64,000 nucleotides of DNA from Dryomyza anilis (GCA_951804985.1 OX638133.1:71430367-71494366); one strand, 5' to 3'. Positions 47,893-59,515 are shown, counted from the first letter of the stretch. Made by a program: numbers and translations. The notes: a model not told the origin generated them from the sequence alone.

Positions 47893-49927
47893 CACCGTGA
47901 GACAGTACTTTGCACACTGGAAAAAATCGATATGTACGTGAAACTAGGGATCATTCTGAGAATTTGTGTGAAAACCGTTTTTTTAGAACATTTGTTTACG
48001 CAAAAAGGCGTATTTTCCAAAATTCAAAATTAATTAAAAATGCAGAAATTTATGGTTTTTCTTATCTATTTATTTGAGCAAATATATTTTCTACTTAGGG
48101 ACAAACCAAAGTGTTTGCCATATAAATTTAGGAAATGTATAATAATACAAAATATGATTGGAAATCAAAGAAAGGAAATCCATTATATATAATAAGATAT
48201 AGTATTAATTTATTATGCGGGAACGTAGTTCTTACTTTGATGTTCTTCCTTCGGTGGGTGGCAGCAAAGAGACCGAGCACTGCGCTATTGCAGCTCCGAG
48301 AACCTCAAAGAAGGAGGGTTGAAAGGAAGTGATGGAATTCACCTCTTGACATTTGACATATCACGAAATGTACTAAATTAATAATACAGTGTTTACACTG
48401 CATGCGGTTTGGCCTAAAAAACATTCTTAAATAACCTTTTATAAATTACATATTTAAAAAATATATTATTATTCGTGGAACATTTGAATAAAAGTTGATG
48501 CTTTTTATAGCTGAAATCTCGCTAACTATGAATCTGAAAACAGGTTTTCAATATCAATTCATTTACAGGTTTTATTACAATTTGAAATGTTACTATGATA
48601 GTTTTTAAAATAAATTCAAATTTATTAAAATAAAATGTTATGGTACTTGCGCAATTAAAATGAAAATAAATGCCGTAAATGAATTGATATCGGAGAACTG
48701 TTTTCATATTCATACTGAGAGATGTGTCAGCTATGAAGTATATCTAACTTTTTTCAAATGTTGGACCGAAAAATTATATATTTTTGTAGGAATCCGTACG
48801 AAATATCGAAAAAAAAATGTCGAAACCTTAAAATTTCGATATTATAAAAGCCTTAGAACGCCGAAACAATATTTGGCCGAATCTCAAAATGTCGAAAATT
48901 ATTTTAAAGCTAGAAAATGTCGAAAAATCTTTGAAACTATAAATACAAAAACATTTTTTTTATAGGATCAAAAAATGTCAAAAATTAAAATGCCGAAATA
49001 TCAAAATGTTGAAATACAAATTTCAAATCCTATATGAGCAAGTCCACACCAAATCTCGTAGGATTTGCAACTCACTCTCATCGATTTCAATGATATTTTG
49101 GCAACTGATAAAGGGTATCAAGATCTGCATTCACCATTTTTTTTCCGTCCACTATTTCCAAAGATATCACTTTTTCCAGAGATACAGTCCAAAGTTATAT
49201 CTTTTGTATGGTGGTTCCTATTGAAATATCCCTTGATGCTAGAAACTTTGATAAGGTTTCGTTTTAAAACTAATAAAACAATCTTTTGGAAAATTCTTCT
49301 TAACATGAACATATGACCAATGGTCGTTATCCTTGAACTTCGAATTGCATGTCCTTAAAAAAAGTATTTAAAAAAAAAATCGAAATTTTTGTTGATTTTT
49401 TATAAGTGTTGAAGCTAAATTCCAAGATGGTATTTTGAAGGCAGCATATTTAAAAATCTCCGCATGAATCCTAGAGTAGCTAATAATCAGAATTCGTTCT
49501 TTTTTAATATCTTTATCTTCGAGTTTTTTCGACATTTTCCATCGTTTTTTCGGCAAAAAATGATTTCGTCATATTAAATTCCGACATTTTTAGTTTTCGA
49601 CATTTTGTTTTTCAACATTTTTTTTTCGACATTTTGGTTTTCGACATTTTTGTTTTCAACATTTTCAGGTTTCGGCATTTTTATTTTCTACATTTTTGTC
49701 TTCGGTATTTTTAGTTTCGATATTTTAAATTTCGACTTATCGTACCAGACCCATTTTTATAATATGAAAATATGATAAGCACTTGCTTTTTAAATGCAAA
49801 TAAAAACCGTAATCGAATTGATCTAAAAAAAACTGTTTTCGCACAAATTCTCAGAATGATCTCTAGTTTCACACGAATGTCTAATTATTTTAGTGTGCAA
49901 CATTTTTTCGATATTTGTAGCACGGTG
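47893..49927. mobile_element. CACCG/TTA fold-back element, copy 2, interrupted
   Basis: The left end caccgtgagacagtactttg and right end (in reverse) caccgtgctacaaatatcg are flanked by TTA (47890-47892 and 49928-49930). Subterminal blocks aactagggatcattctgaga and the matching gagatcattctgagaatt are inverted. It is 2,035 bp long because of a fold-back element at 48795-49756. A GC-richer pocket (about 48220-48345) of unknown origin also lies inside. Confidence 0.85.
48795..49756. mobile_element. TCGAAAA fold-back element, copy 2
   Basis: The left arm (48795-49010) is built of cgaaaatgtcgaaa-like units. A unique core follows (about 49010-49500), then a right arm (49500-49745) of the same units reversed (ttttcgacattt), ending acttatcgtaccagaccc. 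The core matches copy 1 (22500-23010) in reverse over about 500 bp. It extends a little further at its left tip than copy 1. Confidence 0.87.
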
Positions 49928-50827
49928 TTATAGAATGAAGTAGGCAGCATTCAAAAAATATATATATTTTTAATATTATTTTAAAAATTATATTTGCAAA
50001 TTTATGAAAAACTTAAATAAAATAAATGTCTGCAAAATATTTTTGTTAGAATTTTTTTCGAAAGTTTTTTTTTTAATAAAAATAAATATTTCAGAAGAAG
50101 TAGATATGCTTTTAGGTTTTTTGCTTGTATCTCAACAATGATAAGAATGATCAGTATAAAAATTTGACACAAAATGAATTCGTATATCAGAATTACGATG
50201 GTATTAATAACACAATTTGAACATATCTTGAGTTATGCTGTTAATTCATATTTCCACAGATTTTATGACTGGTACAAAATTGATACTGTTGTGCCATAAG
50301 CCTTTGCTTTTGTTCAAAAATAAAAATAATAGAGAAAAACCTACATTATGAGGCTAATTTTATCAGCATCAATTTCAAGATCGTCTGAAATATAAATGAG
50401 AAATTCGGATTTTCTATATGTAGCAGTGAGAACTCTGAAAGAAATACATTTATTTTATTTCGAAAAAAAAAATGTACTCTGATTACGATGAACGAACCCA
50501 TATTTGCATTGTTATCAACATCTAGAACAGAATAATTTCTGAATTGTATTTAAAGAAAAACACATAGTTCAGACTTCAGTTTACGGACTTCATTCAGTTC
50601 ACAAAAATACCCAGTATTTATGTGATATGCGTGGTTACTTTTGCCGTGATATTGTCGACAACAGCTGTAATCGATAAAGAGGTAATGTTCAAAAAAGTTT
50701 GTATTTAATGTGTGTAATGCTGTAAAATAGCAAACGTTTTCTAAAAAAAATGTACATTTTACAGATCAATACATTTTGATTTGTAATACCATCAAATACA
50801 CACATTTGCAATAAATCGCCATTTCGC
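49928..50827. other. Intronic AT-rich sequence, no feature
   Basis: No ORF or terminal repeats that I can support. Confidence 0.4.
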
Positions 50828-51600
50828 ATTTTTATACCCTACACCTATGAGGTACAGGGTATATTAACTTTGTGCATATATTGTAACGCCCCTTAGGAGG
50901 CGTGTCCGATATGGAAAAGTATATATATTCTTGATCAGCATCACTACCCGAGTCCGTTTAGCCATGTCCGTCTGTCTGTCCGTCTTGCTGTCTTGCTGTC
51001 TTGCTGTCCGAATACAGAATAACTTGAGAAATACTGATCAGAATGCGATGAAATTTCGTCTCAATATAACTTAGCCAAAAGTAGGAACTGAGTTTGAAAA
51101 TGAGCCAAATCGGTCAACGGACACGCCCACCTCCCATACAAGTCACTTTTATATAACTCTTTCGGAACTAATAACTCGAAAAGTATTCAAGGTATAGTTA
51201 TAAAATTTAAAACATATTGTTAGAATTCACCTAAAAATATGTGGTCCAAAAATGGGCGTGAGCCGCCCACTTTTTTTTTTTCATTATTTCCCGGGTTTTC
51301 ATAGTGGAAATTTGATCCGTAAATTATTAAAATCAAATCTATGAAATATTAGCCTTTCAAAATTTTAAATATAGGCGTGGTCCGCCCATTTTTTTTCAAT
51401 TTTTTTTTTTAGTTTTTTATACTTTATATACATTTTTTAAATTATGGGGATATAAGACGTAAATTTCTGATATGTGAATAATATTCTGAGGGTTAATATC
51501 CCCACCAAAGGTGTAGGGTATTCCATAGTCGGGCCCGACCGACTATAAAAATCCGCCCCATGTGACCGAACTTACCCATGTGACCTAACTTTCCCAACTC
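50828..51600 (-). mobile_element. CTACACC element, copy B
   Basis: Uninterrupted copy on the minus strand. It runs from ataccctacacctatgagg at 50836 to cgggcccgaccgactat and cgccccatgtgaccgaac. It is the reference showing that copy A was split by an insertion. The best-conserved part between copies is 50860-51010, which contains ttgatcagcatcactacccg and gtccgtctgtctgtccg. Confidence 0.9.
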
Positions 51601-51635
51601 GTTTAAACTATTTTATCATTATATTTTTTTTTAGT

Positions 51636-51641
51636 TTTATT
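51636..51641 (-). terminator. Poly(A) signal of the C-type lectin gene
   Basis: AATAAA on the minus strand about 60 bases beyond the stop codon. Confidence 0.65.
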
Positions 51642-51699
51642 ATAATTTAGTAACAATTGTTCTACTAGTAAATATTCATAATTGAAACAAATATATTTC

Positions 51700-52125
51700 C
51701 TATAGTCTCTGATTTTCCACATATTTACAAATGAACGCTGCTGTTTTTTCGCAGTTTTTATCATCCATTTTATATCTTAAACATGATGGCATCAGTTCGG
51801 CACACTTCAGATCCTTGGCGCATGCAAATTCATTCTTATATTTTGACTCACATTCCCGCCAGATGGCGACACAATTATGGTTACGTAAATTATCCGGTTG
51901 TCCATAACCCCACCTGGTGAAATGCATTGGTTTTCCTGTGCCTAGCCATTTAAATGATTCATGATCGCCCAGATTATTACCCGAGGTCCAATAAACATGG
52001 GGGCCTTTCGTATTGAATCGGGTACTCAGATGATTGTCAATTAATCGCAACTCGTGAGCTGACTCAATGCTCACCAAATCGGAACCAAGTCGGCGACAAT
52101 AATGAGCAGCATCAAACCAATTTAA
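51700..52125 (-). CDS. C-type lectin, exon 2 of 2
   Basis: Encodes residues 47-187 of a secreted single-domain lectin. The CTLD runs from WFDAAHYCRRLGSDLVSIES (49-68) through YWTSGNNLGD (91-100) and W106 to FICKY (177-181). The sugar and calcium motif is QPD (122-124), the galactose-type form rather than the mannose-type EPN. The usual WND is MDD at 166-168, so one calcium ligand position is altered. Canonical disulfides are likely C56-C179 and C131-C171. Residues 136-165 form an extra Cys-rich insertion (C138, C148, C154, C161). Insect lectins of this kind act in carbohydrate recognition and immunity. The gene lies wholly inside Strica intron 1, on the opposite strand. Confidence 0.93.
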   Translation of the reverse strand, partial: LNWFDAAHYCRRLGSDLVSIESAHELRLIDNHLSTRFNTKGPHVYWTSGNNLGDHESFKWLGTGKPMHFTRWGYGQPDNLRNHNCVAIWRECESKYKNEFACAKDLKCAELMPSCLRYKMDDKNCEKTAAFICKYVENQRL

Positions 52126-52188
52126 CTAAATTATTAGATAAATACTTTTATTATTTTTTTATATACAATATATTTATATATATAATAC
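52126..52188 (-). other. Intron of the C-type lectin gene (63 bp)
   Basis: Minus-strand donor ag|gtatta and acceptor tttag|tta. Removing it joins VTDNE to LNWFDAA in frame. Confidence 0.88.
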
Positions 52189-52326
52189 CTCATTATCGGT
52201 CACAAACAAGTAACTTGTTCCGCCATTCACCAAAATCGATTTTGTATTTTTAGCTGCTACATGTTCTACTGAAAATGACCGTAATAAAATTATTACAAAG
52301 ATTTTAATAACTCCGGTTCTAAACAT
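52189..52326 (-). CDS. C-type lectin, exon 1 of 2
   Basis: 46 codons. It begins MFRTGVIKIFVIILLRSFS, a clear signal peptide ending about residue 25 (HVAA-KN), followed by the first CTLD strand (NGGTSYLFVTDNE). The 138 bp are a whole number of codons, so the intron is in phase 0. The start ATG is the only one that supplies a signal peptide. Total protein 187 residues, normal for a secreted fly C-type lectin. Confidence 0.92.
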
Positions 52327-52381
52327 TTTTCTTTTATATAAATTGTTGAAAATTACTACTTATTCAAAGTATTATATGGTA

Positions 52382-52419
52382 ACTGTAGGAAACTCGTTTC
52401 GAATCGCGCTTTAAATAAT
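52382..52419 (-). promoter_or_regulatory. Possible TATA + Inr of the lectin gene
   Basis: On the minus strand, attatttaaa precedes a tacagtta initiator-like site by about 33 bp, giving a 5' UTR of about 58 nt. Confidence 0.35.
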
Positions 52420-52725
52420 TTTTTCTCTGTCAGTTTTCGAGAGATAAGAGTTTGTAAATACCAACAATATTTATAAATCTTGAACAGTAAGCGGTCATTT
52501 GTATGGAAATACCAGTCATTTTCAGTAGAAATTGTATGTGCAGATAATGAAATTAACAAAGTCAGTTTGTGATGTTATGTGACATGTATAGCAACAAGTT
52601 ATGAAACTAGTATACCAAATTGTTGAATCTTATACTGAGAGTTGTACCAAATCATAGATTCATATATGTTCTAAAATAATTACTAAATCCTTTACATAAA
52701 CATGAATCATATGCCGATATATATA

Positions 52726-53059
52726 AAGGGCTTTTCAATAAGAGCACTACAAAAGTTTTTTTTCAAGGGTTTTTCAACAGGGACGCTACAAAAGTAGAGC
52801 GACAGGGACAGCAAACGACGCCATATTTCTTGCCGCTCTTTTGACATTTCTCTTCAATAAGGTTTGCCATTTCATAATGGAAAGACATACGAGCCAACAA
52901 CGAGTCGAAATTATTAAAATTTACTACCGAAATTCAAATCTTTCCATCATGAAATGGCAAACATTACTGAAGAGAAATGTCAAAAGAGCGGCAAGAAATA
53001 TGGCGTCGTTTGCTGTCCCTGTCGCTCTACTTTGGTAGCGTCCCTGTTGAAAAATCCTT
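52726..53059 (+). mobile_element. Mariner-like MITE with transposase N-terminus remnant
   Basis: 334 bp between TA duplications (52724-52725, 53060-53061). Inverted arms of about 120 bp (left 52771-52890, right 52941-53059) enclose only about 50 bp. These encode the peptide MERHTSQQRVEIIKIYYRNS, the typical first residues of a mariner transposase, and then run straight into the opposite arm. It is thus a deletion derivative of an autonomous mariner-like element. The left tip (aagggcttttcaataagagc) is followed by a second tip copy about 43 bp on (aagggtttttcaacaggg), as in the copy at 20047. Confidence 0.9.
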
Positions 53060-53061
53060 TA

Positions 53062-53699
53062 CTAAAATTTAGATTCGATAAATTATTCTAATATTATTTT
53101 TCATACGCCCTTGATATAGCACAGAATTTATTATTTGAATAAGGAATATATTATCTACATCATATTAATTAATACTTCTCAATAAGAAAAAATTGCACTT
53201 TTAAATTTTAAATTTACGGTATCAATTTCAAGATTTTACGAATATAAAGTGCAACACTTTAATTTAAAATGTATCACATTAAAATTCAATGTATATCATT
53301 TACCACGAAATATCTTCATCCCAGAGAACATAGTCCATTGGCACGATTTTATGAACTGTAATATAGGGGATGTCGTAATGGTTAATAATTACAACAAAGA
53401 TCAATAATGAGAAAGAGAGAGGTAACACAGGCAATGGTCATACGATTGAGAGAATTTTTTGTAATCTTACAAAAAATTAAAAGTGACACTTTAGAAGTAA
53501 AATTACAACTTTCAAAATTAAAGTGTCGCATTAAAATATAAAATTTATTTAAAATTTAGAGAAAACACTCTGAAATTTTAAAGTTTTCAAATACCGCTTT
53601 TATACATGCACACATTAATTATATAGTGATTTTGCACCGGAGTTTAAAGTAATTTTAAAGTTTTTCTCGATGTAAATGCATCAAATTTGAAAATTTTTA
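53062..53699. other. Intronic AT-rich sequence, no feature
   Basis: I see no gene or clear repeat here. Confidence 0.4.
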
Positions 53700-54240
53700 T
53701 ACCCTACGTCAATCATTTTCAACTATTTTCAATATTCATTTTAAAACCTTTTAACGATCTTCAACAATTGCTCATTATTTTTATATAGTGTCCATCATTT
53801 TTGTTCAGCTAATAAATTATTAATAATTTCCTATTATTTGCAGGAATTAACATTTATTTTTAATTAATTTCAATCATTATCAATAATTTTTAATCCTTTT
53901 TACGCATTTCCAACTATATTTGAATATATTCAACCATTTTCTATTATTGTTAATTTTTCAAATCATTTTCAATAGTTTTCAAACATTAAATTTTTGAACT
54001 ATTAAATGTTTGAACTACTATGGAATTATTTTTTAATCATTTTAAATTATTTTTCATTATTTTCAATCATTTTCAATAATTTGCAATCAATTTCAATGAT
54101 TTTCAGTTATTTTTGATTATTTTGTATCATTTTCAATTATATTTAATTATTCTCAATAAGTTACAACATTAATTTAAAAGAAATTAATAATCTTCAATCT
54201 TTTTTAGCCATTGCTTATAATTATTCCCTTTAATTTTCAT
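53700..54240. repeat. Degenerate minisatellite, aatcattttcaattattt type
   Basis: A run of imperfect 10-11 base words (attttcaat, aatcattttc, attattttcaat) repeated dozens of times in one orientation. Pattern and spacing vary, so it is old. Confidence 0.7.
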
Positions 54241-55170
54241 TCAACCATTATATGATAAAAAGGAGGCATTTCAAAAAAAGAATGACCATAAATTTATAAA
54301 TATTTGGTACATTTATTAATGAAATATTAATCATTTCTGAGATGGTATTAAGGAGATATCATTTGGATTACATGCAATAAAATAATTTTTGAAAGAATAA
54401 AAAAGTTGGTTAGCTTTTGGCTTTTATTGAAAAAAGTATTATTTACCATCAATGAGTTCGTTGTCAATTTTTGTAATTTCATTGGTATTTAAAATTGTGT
54501 TGAAATTTTACTTGAATTTTGCCACAAAACTATGTTCTCTAACTAATTGAAATGAGACCAGTAATCATAATAATGATGAAATGAGACCAATTGACTCTTC
54601 CGAGACAATTGGTCTTTCATAAATTGGCTCTAGCTTGAAGCTTCCTTCCATTAAATTCATATTTTAAATTAAATATATAAAATAAATAATAATTAAACAC
54701 ATGAATTACTGTGAACTAATGAATTCAATACACTTATATAATTTACTACCTTATTATCTCACTCATTTCAATATATATTAAAAGTTTTAAATATTTCCAA
54801 ATTTATATGAAACATTGAGATTAACTTTGGACTAAAACTCCTCTGAAGCAAAGAGTTCATAAGATATATGAATGACGTATTTACACAAGATTAAAAATTG
54901 ATTAGTGAATATTTCTGTATATTTGTATTTTTAGAGGTATAGCATTATCCAGAATATTATCAAAATTTACCCATTATAAATCGTTATTATTGGTAATCCC
55001 AATTTAGATTACCCAGACATACATCTACGCTGTCTCAACAAGAAAATTAACATGATCGTTCAATTGTGACCTGTGAAACGACCACTTATGTTCAAATACC
55101 TCATATAACACTAACATTTACGGTGCAAGAAAAATGTTTTTATCGGGTTCCTACCTCTGTGGTCCTGAAA
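54241..55170. other. Intronic AT-rich sequence, no feature
   Basis: No supportable gene or repeat. Confidence 0.4.
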
Positions 55171-55425
55171 CAACTACACGCTGCAAAAAAAATGGCTCTC
55201 CCAAACATAATTTTGCTGGCATTACATATATCTTTGGAGCTTTATGCAAACAAAAGTATTATTTCATTGCCAAACATTATTATAATAACAGTCAAACTTA
55301 TTTTTGTTTTCATTCAAACATATTTATGTTCAGAATGAATATTTTCGGCGTTCTTGCAAACATATATATGTTTGAATGTGAAAAACATTTTATTTACATG
55401 TAAACATATTTATGTTTACATTTAA
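55171..55425. repeat. Cluster of aaacatatttatgttt palindromes
   Basis: caaacatatttatgttc, caaacatatatatgtttg and taaacatatttatgttta occur within 120 bp (about 55314, 55350, 55400), preceded by more distant aaacat words. Two overlapping ORFs here (90 and 89 codons) arise from the repeats. Confidence 0.5.
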
Positions 55426-57338
55426 TTTTAATGTAAAAATAGTAAATTTAGTGTTAATATCTTCTTTACACAATATTCCTTTTTTCCATAAATTACATTT
55501 TTTTATTTATATTATATAATTATAAACTTAAACTTTTATTTTATTTTTATTACACATATTTTATTTATACCTGACAATTTTATTTCCATCTATTGTTCCT
55601 ATTTTGAGTTCAGTACTTTTCGGATGAATTGGAAATTTCACAAACAGCCACTATCTGGTATTAACACTGATTGGCGGTACTTAAACAAATTCTTCCACCA
55701 AAAAAAACTTTTGAACTATATGAAAAGTAATAATGTGAGTATTACTGAGTGCTAAAAGTAGGCAGCGTTGTTATTTAACTGTGATATCGTAATGCCAAAC
55801 ATAAATATAATTAAAATAACGCTATTATTTTTAAATTCGTTGTCACCCAGTAACAATCACGAATAACCAAATACATATAATTCAAAGTACTTTTTATTGA
55901 CGTTGGGTTTGTTAAATTGCGGAAATATCAAACATACATATAATAATATCTGATGAAAAATATATATTTCTGCAGAAACATTAATATAGTAAATTCATGT
56001 AAATCCGCGATTAAAGCAATTTATGTTTAAATATCGTATACTAATATTTCAATCTGAACAAAATAATAATACAATTCAATAATAATGTAATTAGATATTA
56101 CTCCCAATATTTATATGATGATTTCGAATTACTTTATAATTGCATTCCAGCATATTCAAACAAATCTTTTCTATCCGTGTACCCAATTGTGTATATGGGT
56201 ACTCAAATGTAATGAAATTATTTTACGATTACAAGTTGGTAGTTATTTTTAAAATTTGTAAAATCTGGGGACTTTAAATCTGCACGACTTTAAACAGTAA
56301 CCGCACACATTATAATTTATTTGTTGGGTATTTAGAGTCGGCTTGGAACGAAGTATATTATTCAAACCCATCGAGGATTAATATTTTTATTTGCAAATAA
56401 AATATATTTTTGTGCAAAATTGCTTTTAGAAGAATATTTTTATTTCCTTCTACATAGATTTAATTAAAATATAATATAATTTAAATGGTTCATATAAATT
56501 AGTTCCAAATATAAAGGACAATGATCCGTAGATAAAATCTAATTTTGGAACATAGGTATGTTTACGCAAGTATCTAAAATAATTACTTTACTAATGTATA
56601 AAGTAAAATTAATCTCAATAGTATCTAATCGGCAATTGCACTCAATAATGTAATCTAATCTTATCAGACGTATACAGCTGTTTTTTTAACACAAAAAATG
56701 CCAAAAAAATATTGATATGAACGCAAATTCTACACTATAAACTAAATCTTATAATGTCTGACCAACATAAAACCTTATATAGTTAACAGTATAACAAATA
56801 TTAACTGATTCATAGCTATAAATAAAAAAACAAAACTTTAAAAAATATTCACAACGAATGATAGCTGATAATTTATCGAACATATTAAGTATTTATTTGG
56901 TTGTTCAAATTTCATATCGTAATAAACAAAATTATTTATTGATAACGTGATATTTGCAGTAATTAAAACAAAATAGTATTTGTTTGGTTTATTCATATCG
57001 TTTATAGAAATCAAACTAATCAGTTGCATTTTTTCTAAAACATATTTCTAGGACTATTGATTATTGATTAATAATAATAAAAATCAGTTGGTAAAATTTA
57101 AAAATTGTTTTAAACCTACGTAAAAATTCCATTTTTCAAGTGGTATTTTTTAAACAAACAAAAAAATCCTGAAATCACGGAATTATGTTCATGTGCCGTA
57201 GATGATACCCTGTCATTGAACAGAAATTTTGAATTACATATTTAATTTATTTGGTAGCATTTAATTTTACAACGACATAGATCATAATATTTTTTATTTT
57301 CTAAAATAATATGTATTTTTTCTTTATTATTTTGATAG
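55426..57338. other. End of Strica intron 1, AT-rich, no gene
   Basis: No ORF or terminal repeat that I can support. The last bases (tattattttgatag) form the acceptor of Strica exon 2. Confidence 0.4.
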
Positions 57339-57614
57339 TGGAAACTAAGGATTTCAGCAGCAACTCATGCCTGATCATTGTCATTCTGAGTCATGGCTCT
57401 CGTCACGAGGAGGTCTGCGCCAAAGACGGTTCCTACAGCATCGATGACACGATACTATATCCAATATTACGCAATCGCACACTTATCGACAAACCGAAAA
57501 TGTTCTTTATACAGGCCTGCAAAGGTTCCATGGAAGGTGGCAGTTTTCATAAGGATGCCGTGCAACCGCATGGCAGTCCCAATGAAATTCTCAAGTGCTA
57601 CAGCACATTTGAAG
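57339..57614 (+). CDS. Strica: Strica caspase, exon 2 of 4 (catalytic)
   Basis: Supplies residues 467-558 plus the first base of codon 559. It carries both catalytic residues: His485 in ILSHG and Cys527 in the pentapeptide QACKG, with Gln525 of the S1 pocket. KPKMFFIQACKG is the diagnostic caspase strand. The segment between QACKG and the p10 part is short (about 24 residues before YSTFEG) and has a single Asp, D539, as a possible self-cleavage site. Donor g|gttgga, acceptor gatag|tgg. The upstream in-frame Met at 57311 is intronic. Confidence 0.93.
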
Positions 57615-57676
57615 GTTGGACAACATGTGTAAAATGTTCCAAATTTATTTGCTAATATTTTTTCAAATTTTCGCAG

Positions 57677-57812
57677 GTTATGTCTCATATCGTACCGAAC
57701 AGGGCTCCATATTTATAGAAAATCTATGCAAGTCTCTACAACAGAACGGTAGCGTAAAAAGTATTAAAGATATCATGGAAGATGTTACAAAGACTGTGAA
57801 AGACGTATCAAA
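57677..57812 (+). CDS. Strica: Strica caspase, exon 3 of 4 (p10)
   Basis: After a 62-bp intron (57615-57676) the frame continues as GYVSYRTEQGSIFIENLCKS. This is the p10 start, with the third S1-pocket Arg at 564 and the GS-x-FI-x-x-LC signature. It ends aa|gtaagt, a consensus donor, in phase 2. Confidence 0.93.
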
Positions 57813-57938
57813 GTAAGTAGCTATATTGCATATTTTATTAAGTAATATATAGCACGACACAAAATCTGACTAATTTGCAATCGAATTTCAAATTATGTAT
57901 AGTTTTACTTTTTCCAAAAATTAATTAAATACTATATC

Positions 57939-59515
57939 GTCACTATCATGCCAAAGGAGCGAATGTGTAATTATACCCTACATCTATGAGGTACAGGGTA
58001 TATTAAGTTTTTGCAGATATTTTAACGCCCCTTAGGAGGCGTGTCCGGTATGGAAAAGTATATATATTCTTGATCAGCATCACTACCCGAGTCCGTTTAG
58101 CCATGTCTGTCCGTCTGTCTGTCTTGCTGTTTTGCTGTCTGACCGGATACAAAATAACTTGAAAAATAATGGTCAGAATGCAATGAAATTTGGTTTCAAT
58201 ACGTTTTAGAAATGGTAAAAATGGTTCGGAGTTTGGATTTGAGCAAAATCGGTCAACGGACACGCCCACCTCCCATACAACTCCCTTATATATTACTATT
58301 TAGGAACGAATAACTCGAAAAGTATTAAATATATATTTATAAAATTTAAAACATATTGTTAGAATTCGTTTTAAAATATATGTTAAAAAAATGGGCGTAA
58401 TCCGCCCACATTTTAATTTTTAAATTTTTTATCGATTTTTTGTAGTGGAAATTTAAGTCGTAAATTATTAAAAATTATCCCACCAAATTATACCACTAAT
58501 ATATTCACCAAGAGTGTAGGGTATTCCATAGTTGGGCCCGACCGACTATAAAACTCAGCCCTATGTGACCGAACTTTCCCAACTCGTTTTAGATATTTTC
58601 GTTTTTTTCACATTTTTTTAATGTAGTTTTTCCTCAAGTATACTGTGCCAAAATCGTGTGTGGTTTTGTTGGATATTTCTAGCCACAAAAGACAAAACCA
58701 AAAGGGCGAATTCAAAAAATTGAAAATGTCATTTTTTGCTTTGATTGGTATAAGATAAAATAGTGCTGTAAGGCATTAATTGTTTATTTTTGAAGCACCT
58801 ATCGATCATCATCATTATTTTAAAATATTTTTTTGGGTTTTATCATTAGCATGAAAAATGTTTGGCAAAATAGTTTTAAATAATGATGCCAATCGATAGG
58901 TGCTTTGAAAACACACAATAAATGCCTTTACATCACTGTTTTATCCAGCACCTGCAAAGAGTTATAGCAAAAAAACGAAACGATTCGCCCTTTTGAGAAG
59001 ATTTTCAATTTTTCAAATTTCTTCATTTGTTTGCTATAACTCTTTATAAGTTCAAAATAAAATATTGGTGTTAAGACATATTGATTGTTTTCAAAGCACG
59101 TATCGATTGGCATCATTATCTAAAAATATTTTGCCAAACATTTTTCTAGAAAATAACAAATGGCATATTAATATTTGCAAAATTATTTTAAAATAATGAT
59201 GCCAATCGATAGGTGCTTTGAAAACAACCAATTAATGCCTTTACATTACTATTTTATCGTGCACCAATAAAGGGTTATAGCATAAAAACAAAAATATTTC
59301 CGTTTTGGTCAGGATATAGCCTCACAAAACCCATATTTATAATTCAGTAAGTTGTCCAAATCCAAAGATATTTTATACACGTTATAATAATTGATGAATA
59401 AACCAAAATAACAAAATAAATTGAAGAAAAAATAAATTTTACTAATTTTTAAAGCACAAACTTTAACATTTGATTTCCCAATATTTTTAAAAATGCACAT
59501 TTGGCATGACAGTGA
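57939..59515. mobile_element. GTCACT-terminus element, copy 2, interrupted
   Basis: The ends gtcactatcatgccaaagga and, in reverse, tcactgtcatgccaaatg match copy 1. The motif caatcgataggtgctttg and its complement occur four times (58797, 58891, 59092, 59207), each next to a taatgatg word, giving internal inverted symmetry. CTACACC copy C is inserted near the left end. Confidence 0.82.
57970..58600 (-). mobile_element. CTACACC element, copy C
   Basis: On the minus strand; the conserved block ttgatcagcatcactacccg is at 58073. Ends are ataccctacatctatgagg and ggtattccatagttggg. It is shorter than copy B because of internal deletions. Confidence 0.88.

Larger units (their letters stand above)
45402..57338 (+). 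other. Strica: Strica intron 1 (11,937 bp)
   Basis: Bounded by t|gtgagt and tttgatag|tgg. Joining the exons gives an unbroken p20 (VKK-LETKDFSSNS). It contains a repeat fragment (45470-45900), a GGGCCAG MITE, a CACCG/TTA element with a nested fold-back element, CTACACC copy B, an antisense C-type lectin gene, a mariner-like MITE and a degenerate minisatellite. Confidence 0.88.

Noticed and set aside
48135..48332. 65-codon ORF in a CACCG/TTA element
   Set aside because: Half of it covers an AT-rich arm and half the GC-rich pocket; no domain or conservation is visible.
52062..52077. Non-ATG start for the lectin at 52077
   Set aside because: The frame continues upstream to a proper acceptor at 52126-52127 and joins an exon with a signal peptide.
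53700..54240. A member of the satellite family at 1-16764
   Set aside because: Words and period differ; only the AT-richness is shared.
57311..57338. Met at 57311 as the start of a separate small caspase
   Set aside because: The stretch is an AT-rich intron end; the gatag acceptor at 57338 joins it in frame to Strica exon 1, giving a complete caspase.
57615..57655. Read-through of Strica exon 2 to a stop at 57653-57655
   Set aside because: Splicing at 57614 restores the conserved YSTFEG-YVSYR junction of caspases; read-through would remove p10.
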